Origin: Caulobacter vibrioides OR37
Lineage (GTDB): Bacteria > Pseudomonadota > Alphaproteobacteria > Caulobacterales > Caulobacteraceae
Direction: 5' to 3'
Length of the DNA: 64,000 nucleotides
Assembly: GCF_000372645.1 (NCBI RefSeq)
Contig: NZ_APMP01000004.1
Span: forward strand, 62,001 to 126,000
Both the position numbers and the translations under genes were made by a program. The notes beneath the pieces are model-generated. The model was not told the DNA's origin, made no database searches, and saw nothing but the letters and a program-made list of their open reading frames with translations. Each line of letters starts with the position of its first letter. The first letter of the stretch is position 1. Shown here in pieces: positions 9,604 through 18,377 of this stretch.

Positions 9604-10156
9604 TACTTACTCTCGGTCTCTTCGCCCTCGCTGGAGCGTCCTGTTCGGTGATGGCCGCGAGAATGGCGCGCAGCCCCCTCACGGACTCGTTCTCGACAAT
9701 GTTCTCGGTCACGCCCAGCCGGCGGGCGATCTCGCGTTGCGGCAAGCCTTCTATCTTGCGCATTTCGATGATCCGTCGACAACGGTCCGGCAGAGCGGCG
9801 ATCAGGCCCCGAACGCGCTCAAGCTCGCGCCGACCCGAAACCACACGCTCGGCGGAAGGGTCATCGAGGATGAGATTGAGGCTCTCCATCTCGCTAACCG
9901 TTTCGATCCGAACCACGCGCGCGCGCCGAAGCTGTTCCAGCGCCACGCTGCGCGCCGCTTGGAAGAAATAGGACCTCGGATGCTCGATATGATCGATCTG
10001 GGTCAAGGCCGCCAACCTGCAATAGGTCTCCTGGATAATGTCGTCGACATCCCCAGCATTGGCGAAGGACTGCTTGAGCCAGGCGCGCAGGTCCGCTTCG
10101 TGGGGAAGGATGTGCCGCCCCAACCAGATCGTAACGCGGGCCCGCCCTTCCAACAC
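9575..10156 (-). CDS. ECF sigma factor, FecI type
   Basis: RNA polymerase sigma factor of 193 residues. Region 2 is visible as DVDDIIQETYCRLAAL near 35-50 with PRSYFFQAARSVALEQLRR after it; region 4 as LPDRCRRIIEMRKIEGLPQ with the helix-turn-helix REIARRLGVTENIVE near 135-160. It opens the sigma-FecR-receptor set, and its own upstream region holds the same promoter motif as the receptor gene, so positive autoregulation is likely. Start ATG at 10156 is the first in frame; the TAGAGTGTGCGGCGGTGAGGA stretch upstream is partly purine-rich. Confidence 0.92.
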   Translation of the reverse strand: MLEGRARVTIWLGRHILPHEADLRAWLKQSFANAGDVDDIIQETYCRLAALTQIDHIEHPRSYFFQAARSVALEQLRRARVVRIETVSEMESLNLILDDPSAERVVSGRRELERVRGLIAALPDRCRRIIEMRKIEGLPQREIARRLGVTENIVENESVRGLRAILAAITEQDAPARAKRPRVSSDGRSRKRR

Positions 10157-10188
10157 GTCTCCTCACCGCCGCACACTCTAAAGAGATA

Positions 10189-10214
10189 GATGCACGAGGG
10201 CCGGGGTTCCGTCA
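10189..10214 (-). promoter_or_regulatory. Predicted ECF sigma promoter of the sigma factor gene
   Basis: Minus-strand TGACGGAACC (10214-10205), then 11 bases, then GCATC (10193-10189), 33 bases upstream of the sigma start codon. It is identical in both blocks and in spacing to the promoter before the TonB receptor, which suggests autoregulation. Confidence 0.62.
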
Positions 10215-10268
10215 CGCTGGCCGCGGAAAGTTCGCGTCTCTAGGGCCCAGCTGGTCAGCGGCGTGACC

Positions 10269-10442
10269 TCACAGGGCCTCGCAAAAGAAGCGCCCGGGTA
10301 AGGGGCCGTTCGGATAAAGGGCTTGGAACCGGTAGAGGACCAAGACCCACTCGGCTTCATCGAAGGTGAGGCCGAACCGCTTGGCCACCCATGCCGCGGA
10401 CGGCTCGGCATAGATATCCTCGACGTCGGTCTCCGGCGCCAT
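10269..10442 (-). CDS. Small protein coupled to the COG0523 GTPase
   Basis: A 57-residue acidic, aromatic-rich product beginning [18 protein letters not shown] and ending LPGRFFCEAL. Its ATG shares one base with the TGA stop of the upstream GTPase gene (TGATG at 10444-10440), a classic translational coupling. The reading frame extends further upstream within the GTPase gene (an ATG at 10451 would add 3 residues), but the coupled start is the most economical. I recognise no family. One cysteine near the C terminus is the only obvious metal-binding candidate. Context suggests a role with the zinc-regulated GTPase; function unknown. Confidence 0.6.
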   Translation of the reverse strand: MAPETDVEDIYAEPSAAWVAKRFGLTFDEAEWVLVLYRFQALYPNGPLPGRFFCEAL

Positions 10443-11665
10443 CAGTCCCATGCGGGAAACGGATCGGAGAGCTTGGCCCAGGCCTTGGGGCCAAAGCCGA
10501 ACTGCAAGTCGGACACCAGGCAGGCGTCGAAGCCCCTCTCCAGCGCTCCGCGATCCATATTCTGACCGATCAGCACGATCTCCTGACGCCGATCGCCATG
10601 TATCGGCCGCCACACCTTCTCGATCGCGGCGCGCCAGGTCGGATCATCCGGCCAGCGCTCGCGCGGGGCCGTGGCCCACCAACGGCCCTGCGGACCAAAC
10701 TGTGTGACGGCGCCGGCCTGACTCCAGCCGCCGACACGGTCATGGCGAGTGGCCAGCCAGAGGAAGCCCTTGGACCGGATGACGCCGGGCCATTCGCTAT
10801 TCAGCCACGCCTTAAGCTTCTCGGGATGAAAAGGCTTCGCGGCGCGATAGACGAAATGGCTGATCCCATATTCCTCGGTTTCGGGCAGCATCTGGCCCAT
10901 CAGCGCCTTCTGCCAGCCCGCCGCGCCCTCGGCGCGAACGGGATCGAACAAACCGGTATCCAACACGTCGTCCAGCGCGACAGCGCCCCGCGCCGCGCGA
11001 ACGATCCGCGCCTGCGGATTGAAGGTCGCGATGACGCCCTCGAGCCGCCCGAGGTCCTCGGCGGACACGAGGTCGGTCTTGTTCAGGACGATGACGTCGG
11101 CGAATTCGACTTGCTCGACCAGCAGATCGACGACCGTGCGATCATCGCCCTCCCCCGCCGTCTCGCCACGATCGGCCAGACGATCGCGCGACCCGTAGTC
11201 GCGCGGGAAATTGAAGGCGTCGACCACCGTGACCAGCGTGTCCAACCGCGCCACGTCCGACAGGCTTTGGTCGTCTTCGTCGCGGAAGTCGAACGTGGCG
11301 GCCACGGGCATGGGCTCCGAAATACCCGTGGACTCGATCAGCAGGTAGTCGAACCGACGCTCGGCGGCCAGACGGCGCACCTCCTTCAGCAGATCCTCGC
11401 GCAAGGTGCAGCAGATACAGCCGTTGGACATCTCGACCAGGGCTTCATCGGTGCGCGACAGGTCGGCGCCGCCCTCGGCGACCAAGGCCGCGTCGATGTT
11501 CACCTCGCTCATGTCGTTGACGATGACCGCGACCTTCTTGCCCTCGCGATTGGCCAGGACGTGGTTCAGCAGCGTGGTCTTGCCCGCGCCAAGGAAGCCC
11601 GAGAGCACCGTGACCGGCAGCCGGCGGTCCACGCGGCGGGACGATGGATTTGTCGCGACGGTCAT
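10442..11665 (-). CDS. COG0523 (CobW/Zn) GTPase metallochaperone
   Basis: G3E-family GTPase of 407 residues, expected to move zinc or a similar metal to client enzymes under shortage. The P-loop [13 protein letters not shown] lies near 22-34, the invariant metal motif GCICC near 82-86, ESTGISEP near 112, and the G4 motif LNKTDL near 190. A C-terminal CobW_C-like domain follows. ATG at 11665 has GAGG 7 bases upstream. Two Zur-type palindromes precede it, fitting the zinc-responsive COG0523 subgroup found in other Proteobacteria. The small coupled gene directly follows. Confidence 0.9.
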   Translation of the reverse strand: MTVATNPSSRRVDRRLPVTVLSGFLGAGKTTLLNHVLANREGKKVAVIVNDMSEVNIDAALVAEGGADLSRTDEALVEMSNGCICCTLREDLLKEVRRLAAERRFDYLLIESTGISEPMPVAATFDFRDEDDQSLSDVARLDTLVTVVDAFNFPRDYGSRDRLADRGETAGEGDDRTVVDLLVEQVEFADVIVLNKTDLVSAEDLGRLEGVIATFNPQARIVRAARGAVALDDVLDTGLFDPVRAEGAAGWQKALMGQMLPETEEYGISHFVYRAAKPFHPEKLKAWLNSEWPGVIRSKGFLWLATRHDRVGGWSQAGAVTQFGPQGRWWATAPRERWPDDPTWRAAIEKVWRPIHGDRRQEIVLIGQNMDRGALERGFDACLVSDLQFGFGPKAWAKLSDPFPAWD

Positions 11666-11678
11666 GGCGGCCTCTAAA

Positions 11679-11693
11679 TGTTATAATATAACA
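11679..11693. promoter_or_regulatory. Zur box 1
   Basis: TGTTATAATATAACA, embedded in a perfect 8-1-8 palindrome at 11678-11694. It matches the proteobacterial Zur consensus TGTTATANTATAACA at every defined position. It ends 13 bases before the GTPase start, a position where zinc-bound Zur would block expression. Confidence 0.85.
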
Positions 11694-11727
11694 TCAATAG
11701 CGCAGACCAACCCGCCCGTGCAAGTAT

Positions 11728-11742
11728 TGTTATGTTATAACA
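11728..11742. promoter_or_regulatory. Zur box 2
   Basis: TGTTATGTTATAACA has perfect outer arms (TGTTAT/ATAACA) around a 3-base centre and lies 49 bases from box 1 in the same intergenic region. It probably gives cooperative repression of the GTPase gene. Confidence 0.7.
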
Positions 11743-11860
11743 TATATGCTTTAAGCCCTCTGTCTCGCCGCGGGTTCGCCTCGATGCAGCCCCCAACGAT
11801 CGACCACCGCCAAAGCCTCCCCTCTGGCGGCCAGGCGCGCCCGCGGCGGGCGCTTTTCAG

Positions 11861-13531
11861 CTAGCCCAGATCCAGCGCCTGCGTGAGATCACCGGGCGCG
11901 ACGCCGCCGGCCGCGATCATCGCCTGGTCGCGCGCGACGACGCCCGGCAACGGCGCCAGCCCGAAGCGGCGGTTCAGCAGGCGTTGGATCGAGCCGGTGT
12001 CATAGACCGTGTGGTCGACATGACCGCGTCGGGCATGGGGCGACACGACGAGCGCCGGGATGCGTGTTCCCGGCCCCCAACGATCCCCCTTCGGCGGCGA
12101 AACATGATCCCACCAGCCGCCGTTCTCGTCGAAGGTCACGACGACCAGCATCTTGGCCCACTGCGGACCGCTCATCAGGGCGTCGATCACGCGGGCGATG
12201 TGGCGGTCGCCGGCGTCCACGTCCGAATAGCCGGCGTGCATGTTGAGATCGCCCTGCGGCTTGTAGAAGCTGACGGCCGGCAGTCGCCCGGCCTGGGCGT
12301 CGGCCATGAACCGATTGGTGCGAGCGCTGTCGCCGAAGCCCGCGTCGCGCAGCCGCCCACGTCCGGGAGCGCCCGGAGCATAGCGGGCGAAATAGTTGAA
12401 CGGCTGGTGGTGAACCTGAAAATTGGGCCGCGCCGGAAACAGCGCCGCGTCGTCGCCGGTCCCCGCGAGGGCCAGCGCCCAAGCACCGGCGTACCAGGCC
12501 CACTCGACGCCCTTGGCCGAGAGCCGGTCGCCGATCGTCTCGTGGCCTTGCGGCGGCAGGGTCAACGGCTGCTTGGCGTCGGCCAGGCGAGGATCGTTCG
12601 GATCGCGACTGGCGCTGGGCGCGTAGGGCGGCATCATCGTGTTCACCGCCCAGAAATCCGGCGTCAGCGTGCTTGGCCCGAAGCGCGGCCGACCATCAAG
12701 GGCGCTGGCCGGACTGCCGACCAGAGGCTTGAGCCGCGCGCCCTTGGGGTCGTCCCCCTCGACCGTGGCGAGCAACCCCTTGGCCGGGCCCTTGTCGGCG
12801 TCGGGGTAGAACGGCGGCCGGGCCGCGATCAGGTACTGGTGATTCAGGAACGAACCGCCAAAAGCGCCCATGAAGAAGTTGTCGCAGAGCGTGAAGCGCT
12901 CGGCCAACCGCCAGAGGCGCAGGTTCACCGACGCGTCGCCATAGTGGCCCATCACCAGCGCGCCGCTGTCGCCCCAGGCGACAAACCGGTCGTTGGCGCC
13001 GCCATTGATCTGCATCTGGTTTTGGTAGAAGGCGTGCACGAGGTCGCGCGTGACGACCCCGTGCGGGAGAGGATCCCCGCTGGGCGTCGCCAGGGCGAAC
13101 GGCGCGTTGGGAAGGCGCGGCAGGTCCGCCTCGCCGATCTTGTAGCGCGTGTGCTCGACGACCTGCTCGTGAGGAACCATGCCGCCCCAGACCGGCGGCA
13201 GGTGAGCCAGGGGCCGTCCATCGCGGTCGCGCTGTTCGACGCGCTCGGGCGGTTCGGCCGCCAGCGGCCGCTCGAGCCCAGGGAACCCCGCGAACAGATT
13301 GTTGAAGCTCCGGTTCTCGGCATAGATCACCACGACCGTGTCGATCGCCTCGCCCAGTCGGCGGTCGATCTCGGCGCGGGATGTCCGCGTCGGCGCGGCC
13401 CCGGCGGCCTGGGCCGACACGCCCGCCCCGGCCAAGACCAACGCGCCAAGAAGGCCCCGACGCGAAGGGCGCCCCGGCGCGCCGCCATCGGCGACGCCGC
13501 CTTGATCGCTCGTCGAACGCTTACGCATCAC
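11861..13531 (-). CDS. Tat-exported phosphoesterase (phospholipase C / acid phosphatase family)
   Basis: PF04185 phosphoesterase of 556 residues, expected to hydrolyse phospholipids or other phosphate esters outside the cytoplasm. A Tat signal is present ([16 protein letters not shown] near 21-36). The N-terminal catalytic region reads [20 protein letters not shown] near 67-86, the family ExxSFD-like nucleophile context, and the C-terminal metal-site region reads [18 protein letters not shown] near 456-473. It starts 46 bases after the S46 peptidase gene ends and may be cotranscribed with it. M1 or M2 (13528) could be the start. The substrate cannot be named. Confidence 0.85.
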   Translation of the reverse strand: MMRKRSTSDQGGVADGGAPGRPSRRGLLGALVLAGAGVSAQAAGAAPTRTSRAEIDRRLGEAIDTVVVIYAENRSFNNLFAGFPGLERPLAAEPPERVEQRDRDGRPLAHLPPVWGGMVPHEQVVEHTRYKIGEADLPRLPNAPFALATPSGDPLPHGVVTRDLVHAFYQNQMQINGGANDRFVAWGDSGALVMGHYGDASVNLRLWRLAERFTLCDNFFMGAFGGSFLNHQYLIAARPPFYPDADKGPAKGLLATVEGDDPKGARLKPLVGSPASALDGRPRFGPSTLTPDFWAVNTMMPPYAPSASRDPNDPRLADAKQPLTLPPQGHETIGDRLSAKGVEWAWYAGAWALALAGTGDDAALFPARPNFQVHHQPFNYFARYAPGAPGRGRLRDAGFGDSARTNRFMADAQAGRLPAVSFYKPQGDLNMHAGYSDVDAGDRHIARVIDALMSGPQWAKMLVVVTFDENGGWWDHVSPPKGDRWGPGTRIPALVVSPHARRGHVDHTVYDTGSIQRLLNRRFGLAPLPGVVARDQAMIAAGGVAPGDLTQALDLG

Positions 13532-13577
13532 TATGATCCAACCTTAAAAGTCCACGCCCAGCCCGCCCTTGGGCGCG

Positions 13578-15668
13578 TCAGCGACCGCCCTTCTTGAAGG
13601 GCTTGCCCAGCAGTTCGTCGACCAGGGCCTGCTGGCCGTAGACCTTGACGAAAGCCTCCGTCGCGGCGGCCGTGGACGCCACGACCGTTCTGTTGATCGA
13701 GCCGTCATAGGCGAAGGCGCCGCCCAGCGAGTGGATGTTGCCGTCGAAGGCCGCGCCGATCACCTCGCCCTTGGCGTTCAGGACCGGCGAACCGGAATTG
13801 CCGCCGGTGATATCGTTGGTGGTGACGAAATCGAACACCGTATCGTCGGAGAGCTTTCCGCGCGCGGCTTCCCAGCGCGGCGCCAGAGCGAACGGATCCT
13901 GGCCGGTGGCGCGCTCCCACAGCCCCTTGAAGGTCGTGGCGTAGGGAACGGTCTGACCGCGATAGGTCCAGCCGGCGACCTTGCCGTAGCTCAGGCGGGG
14001 GCTGAACGTGGCGTCCGGATAGACCTTGTCGCCATAGACCGCGAAGCGCGCGGCCGCGATCTTCTGGGCGGCTTGCCCGCTCGGCCCGGTGACCCGCTCC
14101 TCATAGGCCTTGCGCGCCGCGCGGGCGGCGCCGTCCGTGGCCAGCACGTACTGGATCAGCGGATCCTTGGACGCCTGAATCGCCGGCAGGCCGCCGTCCC
14201 ACAGCGCCTTGCGCACGGCCGGATCGGCCAGGGTCGAGCCCGCAAGCCGCGCGGCGATGGTCTCGGGCGAGTCCTTGCCCAGCAGCAGCTTGGTCTGGGG
14301 CGCGTCGGCGGTCAGCACCTCGCGCACCTTCAGCAGCCAGAACTCGATCTGCAGCTGGTTGAGATCCTTGTCGACCGGCTTGGCGTCGGTGATTTCCTTT
14401 TCCAGCAGCGGCAGGCGGGCGTCGGCGTATTCCGGCAGGCGCTCGGTGTTCGGCTTGGCGCGCTCCTGGGCCGCGCGGACCAGTTCGACGGCGTAACCGT
14501 AGAGCGGCGAGAAGAAGCCCGCGCGGCCTTCCAGCAAAACGTAAGGCGCATAGAGGCCGGCGCGCTCGGTCTGGACGGCGGCGATCTTCGCCCAGGGATC
14601 GCCCGTCGCGGCGGCCAGCTTGGGATCGGCGGCGACCTTGGCTTTCAGCTCGGCGTCGGCCTGGCGCTTGCCGTCCAGGAAGCCCGGCCCCGACAGGGCC
14701 TGTAGCTGGCCGACATAGACCTTGTAGCTGTTCTCGATGCCGAAAAGTTCGTGGCTGGCGACGCGTTGCTGTTCCGGACCGCGCTTGCCGAACTCGATCA
14801 AGCGGCCGCGCAGTTCCGCCAGCTGGGTCAGGGTCATCGGGAAGCTGACGTCACGCAGGAAGGCCAGCTGGTCGGCGGTCAGCAGACGGTTGGTCGTGCC
14901 GGGGTTGCCCGCGACGATGGTCAGCTCGCCATCCTTCGGCGGCGCGGGATTCCAGACGAGGTGCCCCGGCGTGGCGACCGGCTTGCCGTTCTCGTACAGG
15001 CGCACGAACGACATATCGAGGTCGTAGCGCGGAAAGTTGAAATTGTCGGGATCGCCGCCGAAGAAGGCCGTCGCCAGCTCGGGCGCGAAGACTAGCCGAA
15101 CGTCCGAGAACTTGCGGAACGTGTAGAGCTTGTACTGGCCGTCCTGATACAGGTTGACCACCTGGCAGGTCTGGACCGCCTCCTTGCCCGCGCAGTTGGT
15201 GCGCTCGATGTCCGCGATGGCGGCGTTGCGCGCCTTGACGAACTCGCCGCCGGCCTTGCCCGAGGCGGCGCTCTTGACCGTGTCGGTCACGTCCTTGATC
15301 GACAGCAGCACCTCGGCCTGCATCCCCGGACAGGTGCGCTCCTCCTCGCGGTTGGCGATGACATAGCCGGTCTTCAGATGGTCGCTGGTCGCGGTCGAGA
15401 GGTCCTGAGCGCAGTCCGAAACGCAGTGGTGGTTGGTCAAAACCAGCCCTTGCGCCGACACCACCGAGGCCGAGCAACCGGTCGACAGACGCACGGCGTT
15501 GGCCTGCACATGATCCAGCCAGGCCTTGTCCAGCGTCACGCCGTAAGTCGCCTTGACCTGGGCGGCCGGGAAATTGTCGTAGGTCCACATGCCCTCGTCC
15601 GCCAGGGCGGCGCTGGAGGCGAAAGCGGCCAGGCAGGCCGCGCTGGCGCCCAGGAAGAGATTGCGCAT
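13578..15668 (-). CDS. S46 dipeptidyl-peptidase, DPP7-like
   Basis: Periplasmic serine peptidase of 696 residues that releases dipeptides from peptide N termini. It has a signal peptide (MRNLFLGASAACLAAFASSA, mature from about ADEG), the catalytic histidine in LTNHHC near 75-80, a candidate catalytic aspartate in FPRYDLDMSF, and the serine in GGNSGSP. Eighteen residues after that serine is glycine (AFDG), as in DPP7 enzymes that prefer hydrophobic P1 residues; DPP11 enzymes, which cut after Asp/Glu, have arginine there. It lies upstream of the phosphoesterase gene. A Zur-like palindrome sits about 235 bases upstream. Confidence 0.9.
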   Translation of the reverse strand: MRNLFLGASAACLAAFASSAALADEGMWTYDNFPAAQVKATYGVTLDKAWLDHVQANAVRLSTGCSASVVSAQGLVLTNHHCVSDCAQDLSTATSDHLKTGYVIANREEERTCPGMQAEVLLSIKDVTDTVKSAASGKAGGEFVKARNAAIADIERTNCAGKEAVQTCQVVNLYQDGQYKLYTFRKFSDVRLVFAPELATAFFGGDPDNFNFPRYDLDMSFVRLYENGKPVATPGHLVWNPAPPKDGELTIVAGNPGTTNRLLTADQLAFLRDVSFPMTLTQLAELRGRLIEFGKRGPEQQRVASHELFGIENSYKVYVGQLQALSGPGFLDGKRQADAELKAKVAADPKLAAATGDPWAKIAAVQTERAGLYAPYVLLEGRAGFFSPLYGYAVELVRAAQERAKPNTERLPEYADARLPLLEKEITDAKPVDKDLNQLQIEFWLLKVREVLTADAPQTKLLLGKDSPETIAARLAGSTLADPAVRKALWDGGLPAIQASKDPLIQYVLATDGAARAARKAYEERVTGPSGQAAQKIAAARFAVYGDKVYPDATFSPRLSYGKVAGWTYRGQTVPYATTFKGLWERATGQDPFALAPRWEAARGKLSDDTVFDFVTTNDITGGNSGSPVLNAKGEVIGAAFDGNIHSLGGAFAYDGSINRTVVASTAAATEAFVKVYGQQALVDELLGKPFKKGGR

Positions 15669-15969
15669 GTCGAAGTCTCCGTTCAGCGGCGTCAGCCGCC
15701 GTGGTCCAGGCGAAAGAGGAGGCCCTTCTCGCCGTCATTAATCAAGGAAAGAGGTCGTTTTGGGCGTCAAGCGGCCGGATCGAGGCCCGTTAGGCCTTCG
15801 CCATGGCCGCCCGCGTTTGACCGGCGCCACGCGCCGTGTCGGCTCGATATCGCAACCCAAGCGTCAAGACCGCCCCTCAACCATCGTGCTCATGGCCAAC
15901 AATGTTACTATATAACAGCGCCGGTCAAGCCGGGTTTGCGAGGTCATTCGCGGTCTCGCCCGCTGGCCT
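15669..15969. other. Intergenic region upstream of the S46 peptidase
   Basis: About 300 bases between the MFS stop and the peptidase start, with no coding frame I can support. Its only clear element is the Zur-like palindrome at 15903-15917. Confidence 0.6.
15903..15917. promoter_or_regulatory. Zur-like box 3
   Basis: TGTTACTATATAACA differs from the Zur consensus TGTTATANTATAACA at two inner positions. It lies 53 bases beyond the MFS stop and about 235 bases before the peptidase start, so if functional it most likely acts on the peptidase-phosphoesterase pair. The distance is long for direct repression. Confidence 0.5.
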
Positions 15970-17190
15970 TCAGACGACGGCCAGCGCTGACCTTGCCTGG
16001 CGGCGGCGGCGCGAGACCCACAGCGCTATCGCCAACACGAACGAGAGGGCCAGACACGCGCCGGACGCCACCAGCACGCCTCGCGCGTCCTGGACAGTCA
16101 CGAAGAACGAGCAGAGCATCGGGCCGGCGGCCGCGCCCACCGCCTGAACACTGGGCGCGAGCAGCACCGCGCGCCGCGAGGGATCGGACTCGATGACGAA
16201 GGGCGCTTGCAAGGCCTGCAGGAAGCCCCAGGCCAGTCCATGGAGACCCGCGAGAACGAAGAAGACGCCCGAACCGGGCAGCCCCCACAGACCGACCAGC
16301 ACCGCCAGGAAGATCGGCGCGCAGACCAGCAAGGCGCGATGATAGGCGATCTTGTCGGCCAGCACCGCCGCCAGACCCGAGCCCGCGATCGAAGCGCCCA
16401 AGGCCAGGGCGACGGCCAGCCCTCCCTGGACGGGCGTCAGCCCCGCCTGCCCCGCCAGCCGCTCCACATAGGCCAGGAAACCGATGAAGAACGAGAAGAT
16501 CAGGAAGACCGCCGCCAGGCTGACATAGGCCGCCTTTGGAATCGGCTCGGCCAGAACCGGCTCGTCGCTCCGGTTGCCCGCCAAGGGCGCGAGGCGGTCT
16601 GGCAAGACGAGCGCGATGATCCCCGCCAGCGCGGCGCTGGCTCCCAGGGTGGCGAAGCCCGCGTTGGCGCCCAACGCGGGCGAGACCAGGATCGGTATGC
16701 CGGCCGCGCACGCGACTTGCAGAACCGCCTGGCTGACCAGGAACACCCCGCTCCAGCGTCCCGGGGTCGGCGAGCGGACGATCATCAGCGTCGTCAGCCA
16801 GACAATGGCGCCCTCGGCCAAGCCCGCGAGACCGCGCGTCACCACGACGCCAAGCCCGGAAACCTCGAACGCGGCGAAATTGATCGCGGCCAGAACGAGC
16901 GCCGCGGTCAGGCCGATCAGCTTGAGGCGGCGGGGCGGCAACAGGGCGTCTGCAAGGCCAACGCCCAAGCCGATGGCGAGAAACTCGATGGTCACGCTCC
17001 AGCCCAGTTGGCTGACATCCAGACGCCCCGCGGTGACCAGCCCGCCCAGCACCACGGGCTGGACGCCGGCCATGATCAGGGCGATCGAGCCCACCGCGAG
17101 GAAGGCGGCGATCCGCGCCGCCGACGGCCGCTGACCGATCCAGCCGTCATCGGCCCTCGACGCGCGCGCTTGGGTGTCCTCGGCCGACAT
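15970..17190 (-). CDS. Major facilitator superfamily transporter
   Basis: Inner-membrane secondary transporter of 406 residues with about twelve hydrophobic segments separated by short basic loops (for example RSPTPGRWSG and VSRRRRQARS at the C terminus). The N-terminal stretch MSAEDTQARASRADDGWIGQ is cytoplasmic. It is divergent from the TetR gene, and the 16-bp operator at 17247-17262 lies 57 bases upstream, so it belongs to the TetR regulon proposed here. Together with the TonB receptor at 18.4 kb it would carry the pathway substrate across both membranes. Direction and substrate are not shown by the sequence. Confidence 0.85.
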   Translation of the reverse strand: MSAEDTQARASRADDGWIGQRPSAARIAAFLAVGSIALIMAGVQPVVLGGLVTAGRLDVSQLGWSVTIEFLAIGLGVGLADALLPPRRLKLIGLTAALVLAAINFAAFEVSGLGVVVTRGLAGLAEGAIVWLTTLMIVRSPTPGRWSGVFLVSQAVLQVACAAGIPILVSPALGANAGFATLGASAALAGIIALVLPDRLAPLAGNRSDEPVLAEPIPKAAYVSLAAVFLIFSFFIGFLAYVERLAGQAGLTPVQGGLAVALALGASIAGSGLAAVLADKIAYHRALLVCAPIFLAVLVGLWGLPGSGVFFVLAGLHGLAWGFLQALQAPFVIESDPSRRAVLLAPSVQAVGAAAGPMLCSFFVTVQDARGVLVASGACLALSFVLAIALWVSRRRRQARSALAVV

Positions 17191-17246
17191 GAAATTCCTC
17201 CTAGGCTCGGATGAAACTTACCGGGTCTCCGCCCGCGCGCCTTAAT

Positions 17247-17262
17247 GTTAGCTTTTGCTATC
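17247..17262. promoter_or_regulatory. Operator site A of the TetR regulon
   Basis: GTTAGCTTTTGCTATC, a 6-4-6 inverted repeat with five of six arm bases paired. It lies between the divergent MFS and TetR genes. It is the most diverged arm sequence of the five sites (TAGC instead of TAGT), but the change is compensated on both arms. Confidence 0.7.
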
Positions 17263-17478
17263 GCAAGGCCATCGTCAACCGGTCTTGGGAGCGATGATCC
17301 TAGGACATGCCGCTTTCATTGGCGTCACCTCGCCTCTTCCGCCACGCCGCCAGCGCTTGGCGGACGGCTTCAAGGCGGTTCTCGGGCGCGGCCTCGCCGC
17401 GACAGGTTCTCTTCAAGCGTCGGTATTGCTATCTGACGATGGAGGTCGCTGGTCCGCGGCCCTCTTCAAGGACGCCTG

Positions 17479-18132
17479 GTGAGCAATCCCGAACTCGAAG
17501 CCAAGTCGCGACCGTCGCGGCGCAACGGCATCAATACCTTCGAAGCCATCTTGGCGACCGCCGGAGAGCTCCTGGCCGAGGTGGGCTTCGAGCGGCTGAC
17601 AACGAATCTGGTCTGCGAGCGGGCGGGCCTGACTCCGCCGGCTCTCTACCGTTACTTCCCCAACAAGTACGCGCTTCTGACCGAGCTGACCCGGCGACTG
17701 ATGGACGCCCAGGACCAGGTCGTCTTCGCTTGGGTCGAGGCGGGCGGCGCCCATTGGACAACACTTTCGGCCGCCGTGGAGAGCCACATCCGCCTGCAGA
17801 AAGAGATCATCACCGTCACCCGCGCCTTCCCCGGCGGGCTCTGGATCCTGAGGGCTATCCGCGCCCTGCCGCCGCTGCAGGACGTCCGCGCCCAATCGCG
17901 CACGGCGGTGCTGGATCGGATCTATGCCTTCCGACTGCAGGACGGTCCCGCGGTCGACGAGGAACGGCTCAAGCTGTCGATGCGCGTCTCCGAACTGATG
18001 GGCTACGCGGCCATGGAAATGCTGGTCGAGGACCCCGAGCTCGACGAGGACATGGTCATCGAGGAAGTCGCCTGGATGATCGGCCGCTACCATTTCGACC
18101 TCCCCCGACGGTCGCAATTGGCCCAGGACTGA
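17479..18132 (+). CDS. TetR-family transcriptional regulator
   Basis: DNA-binding regulator of 217 residues. The N-terminal helix-turn-helix is visible as LTTNLVCERAGLTPPALYRY near 41-60, followed by FPNKYALL; the C-terminal two-thirds is the ligand-binding region. The start is a GTG with AAGGA about 8 bases upstream; no earlier start exists in frame. It lies at the centre of eight metabolic and transport genes whose upstream regions share a 16-bp palindrome, and I propose it as the regulator that reads that site. The ligand is presumably a pathway substrate or intermediate. Confidence 0.88.
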   Translation: MSNPELEAKSRPSRRNGINTFEAILATAGELLAEVGFERLTTNLVCERAGLTPPALYRYFPNKYALLTELTRRLMDAQDQVVFAWVEAGGAHWTTLSAAVESHIRLQKEIITVTRAFPGGLWILRAIRALPPLQDVRAQSRTAVLDRIYAFRLQDGPAVDEERLKLSMRVSELMGYAAMEMLVEDPELDEDMVIEEVAWMIGRYHFDLPRRSQLAQD

Positions 18133-18228
18133 TCCGGGCGCGGCCCAGATCGTGGCCGGATTGATATGGCCGACCTCGCGGGCGGAACCTCGCGAGCGGA
18201 CCTTCCAATTCCGCGCGAACGCTTTTTA

Positions 18229-18252
18229 CCCAGTTTTCGCCCGTTAACTGGG
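18229..18252. promoter_or_regulatory. Second inverted repeat upstream of the TonB receptor
   Basis: CCCAGTT (18229-18235) and AACTGGG (18246-18252) form a perfect 7-bp inverted repeat with a 10-base centre, about 125 bases upstream of the receptor start and 97 bases after the TetR stop. It could be an operator for another regulator or a weak stem-loop ending the TetR transcript; no T-run follows. Confidence 0.4.
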
Positions 18253-18314
18253 CGCCATGACGGCCGCGCGTCGCGCGGCCTCGCGACGGCTTGCGCGCAT
18301 CCCCCTTGCATCGC

Positions 18315-18330
18315 GATAGTTTTTATTATC
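18315..18330. promoter_or_regulatory. Operator site B of the TetR regulon
   Basis: GATAGTTTTTATTATC, 6-4-6 geometry, five of six arm bases paired. It ends 47 bases before the TonB receptor start codon, a position expected to overlap the promoter. Confidence 0.75.
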
Positions 18331-18377
18331 GTAATGGCCGGGACCGGTCGGAGTACTGGGTGTATGGGGAGAAGAAC

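Noticed and set aside
17421..17437. Possible sixth copy of the TetR operator (TTGCTATC)
   Set aside because: Only one half-site is present; the other arm does not pair.
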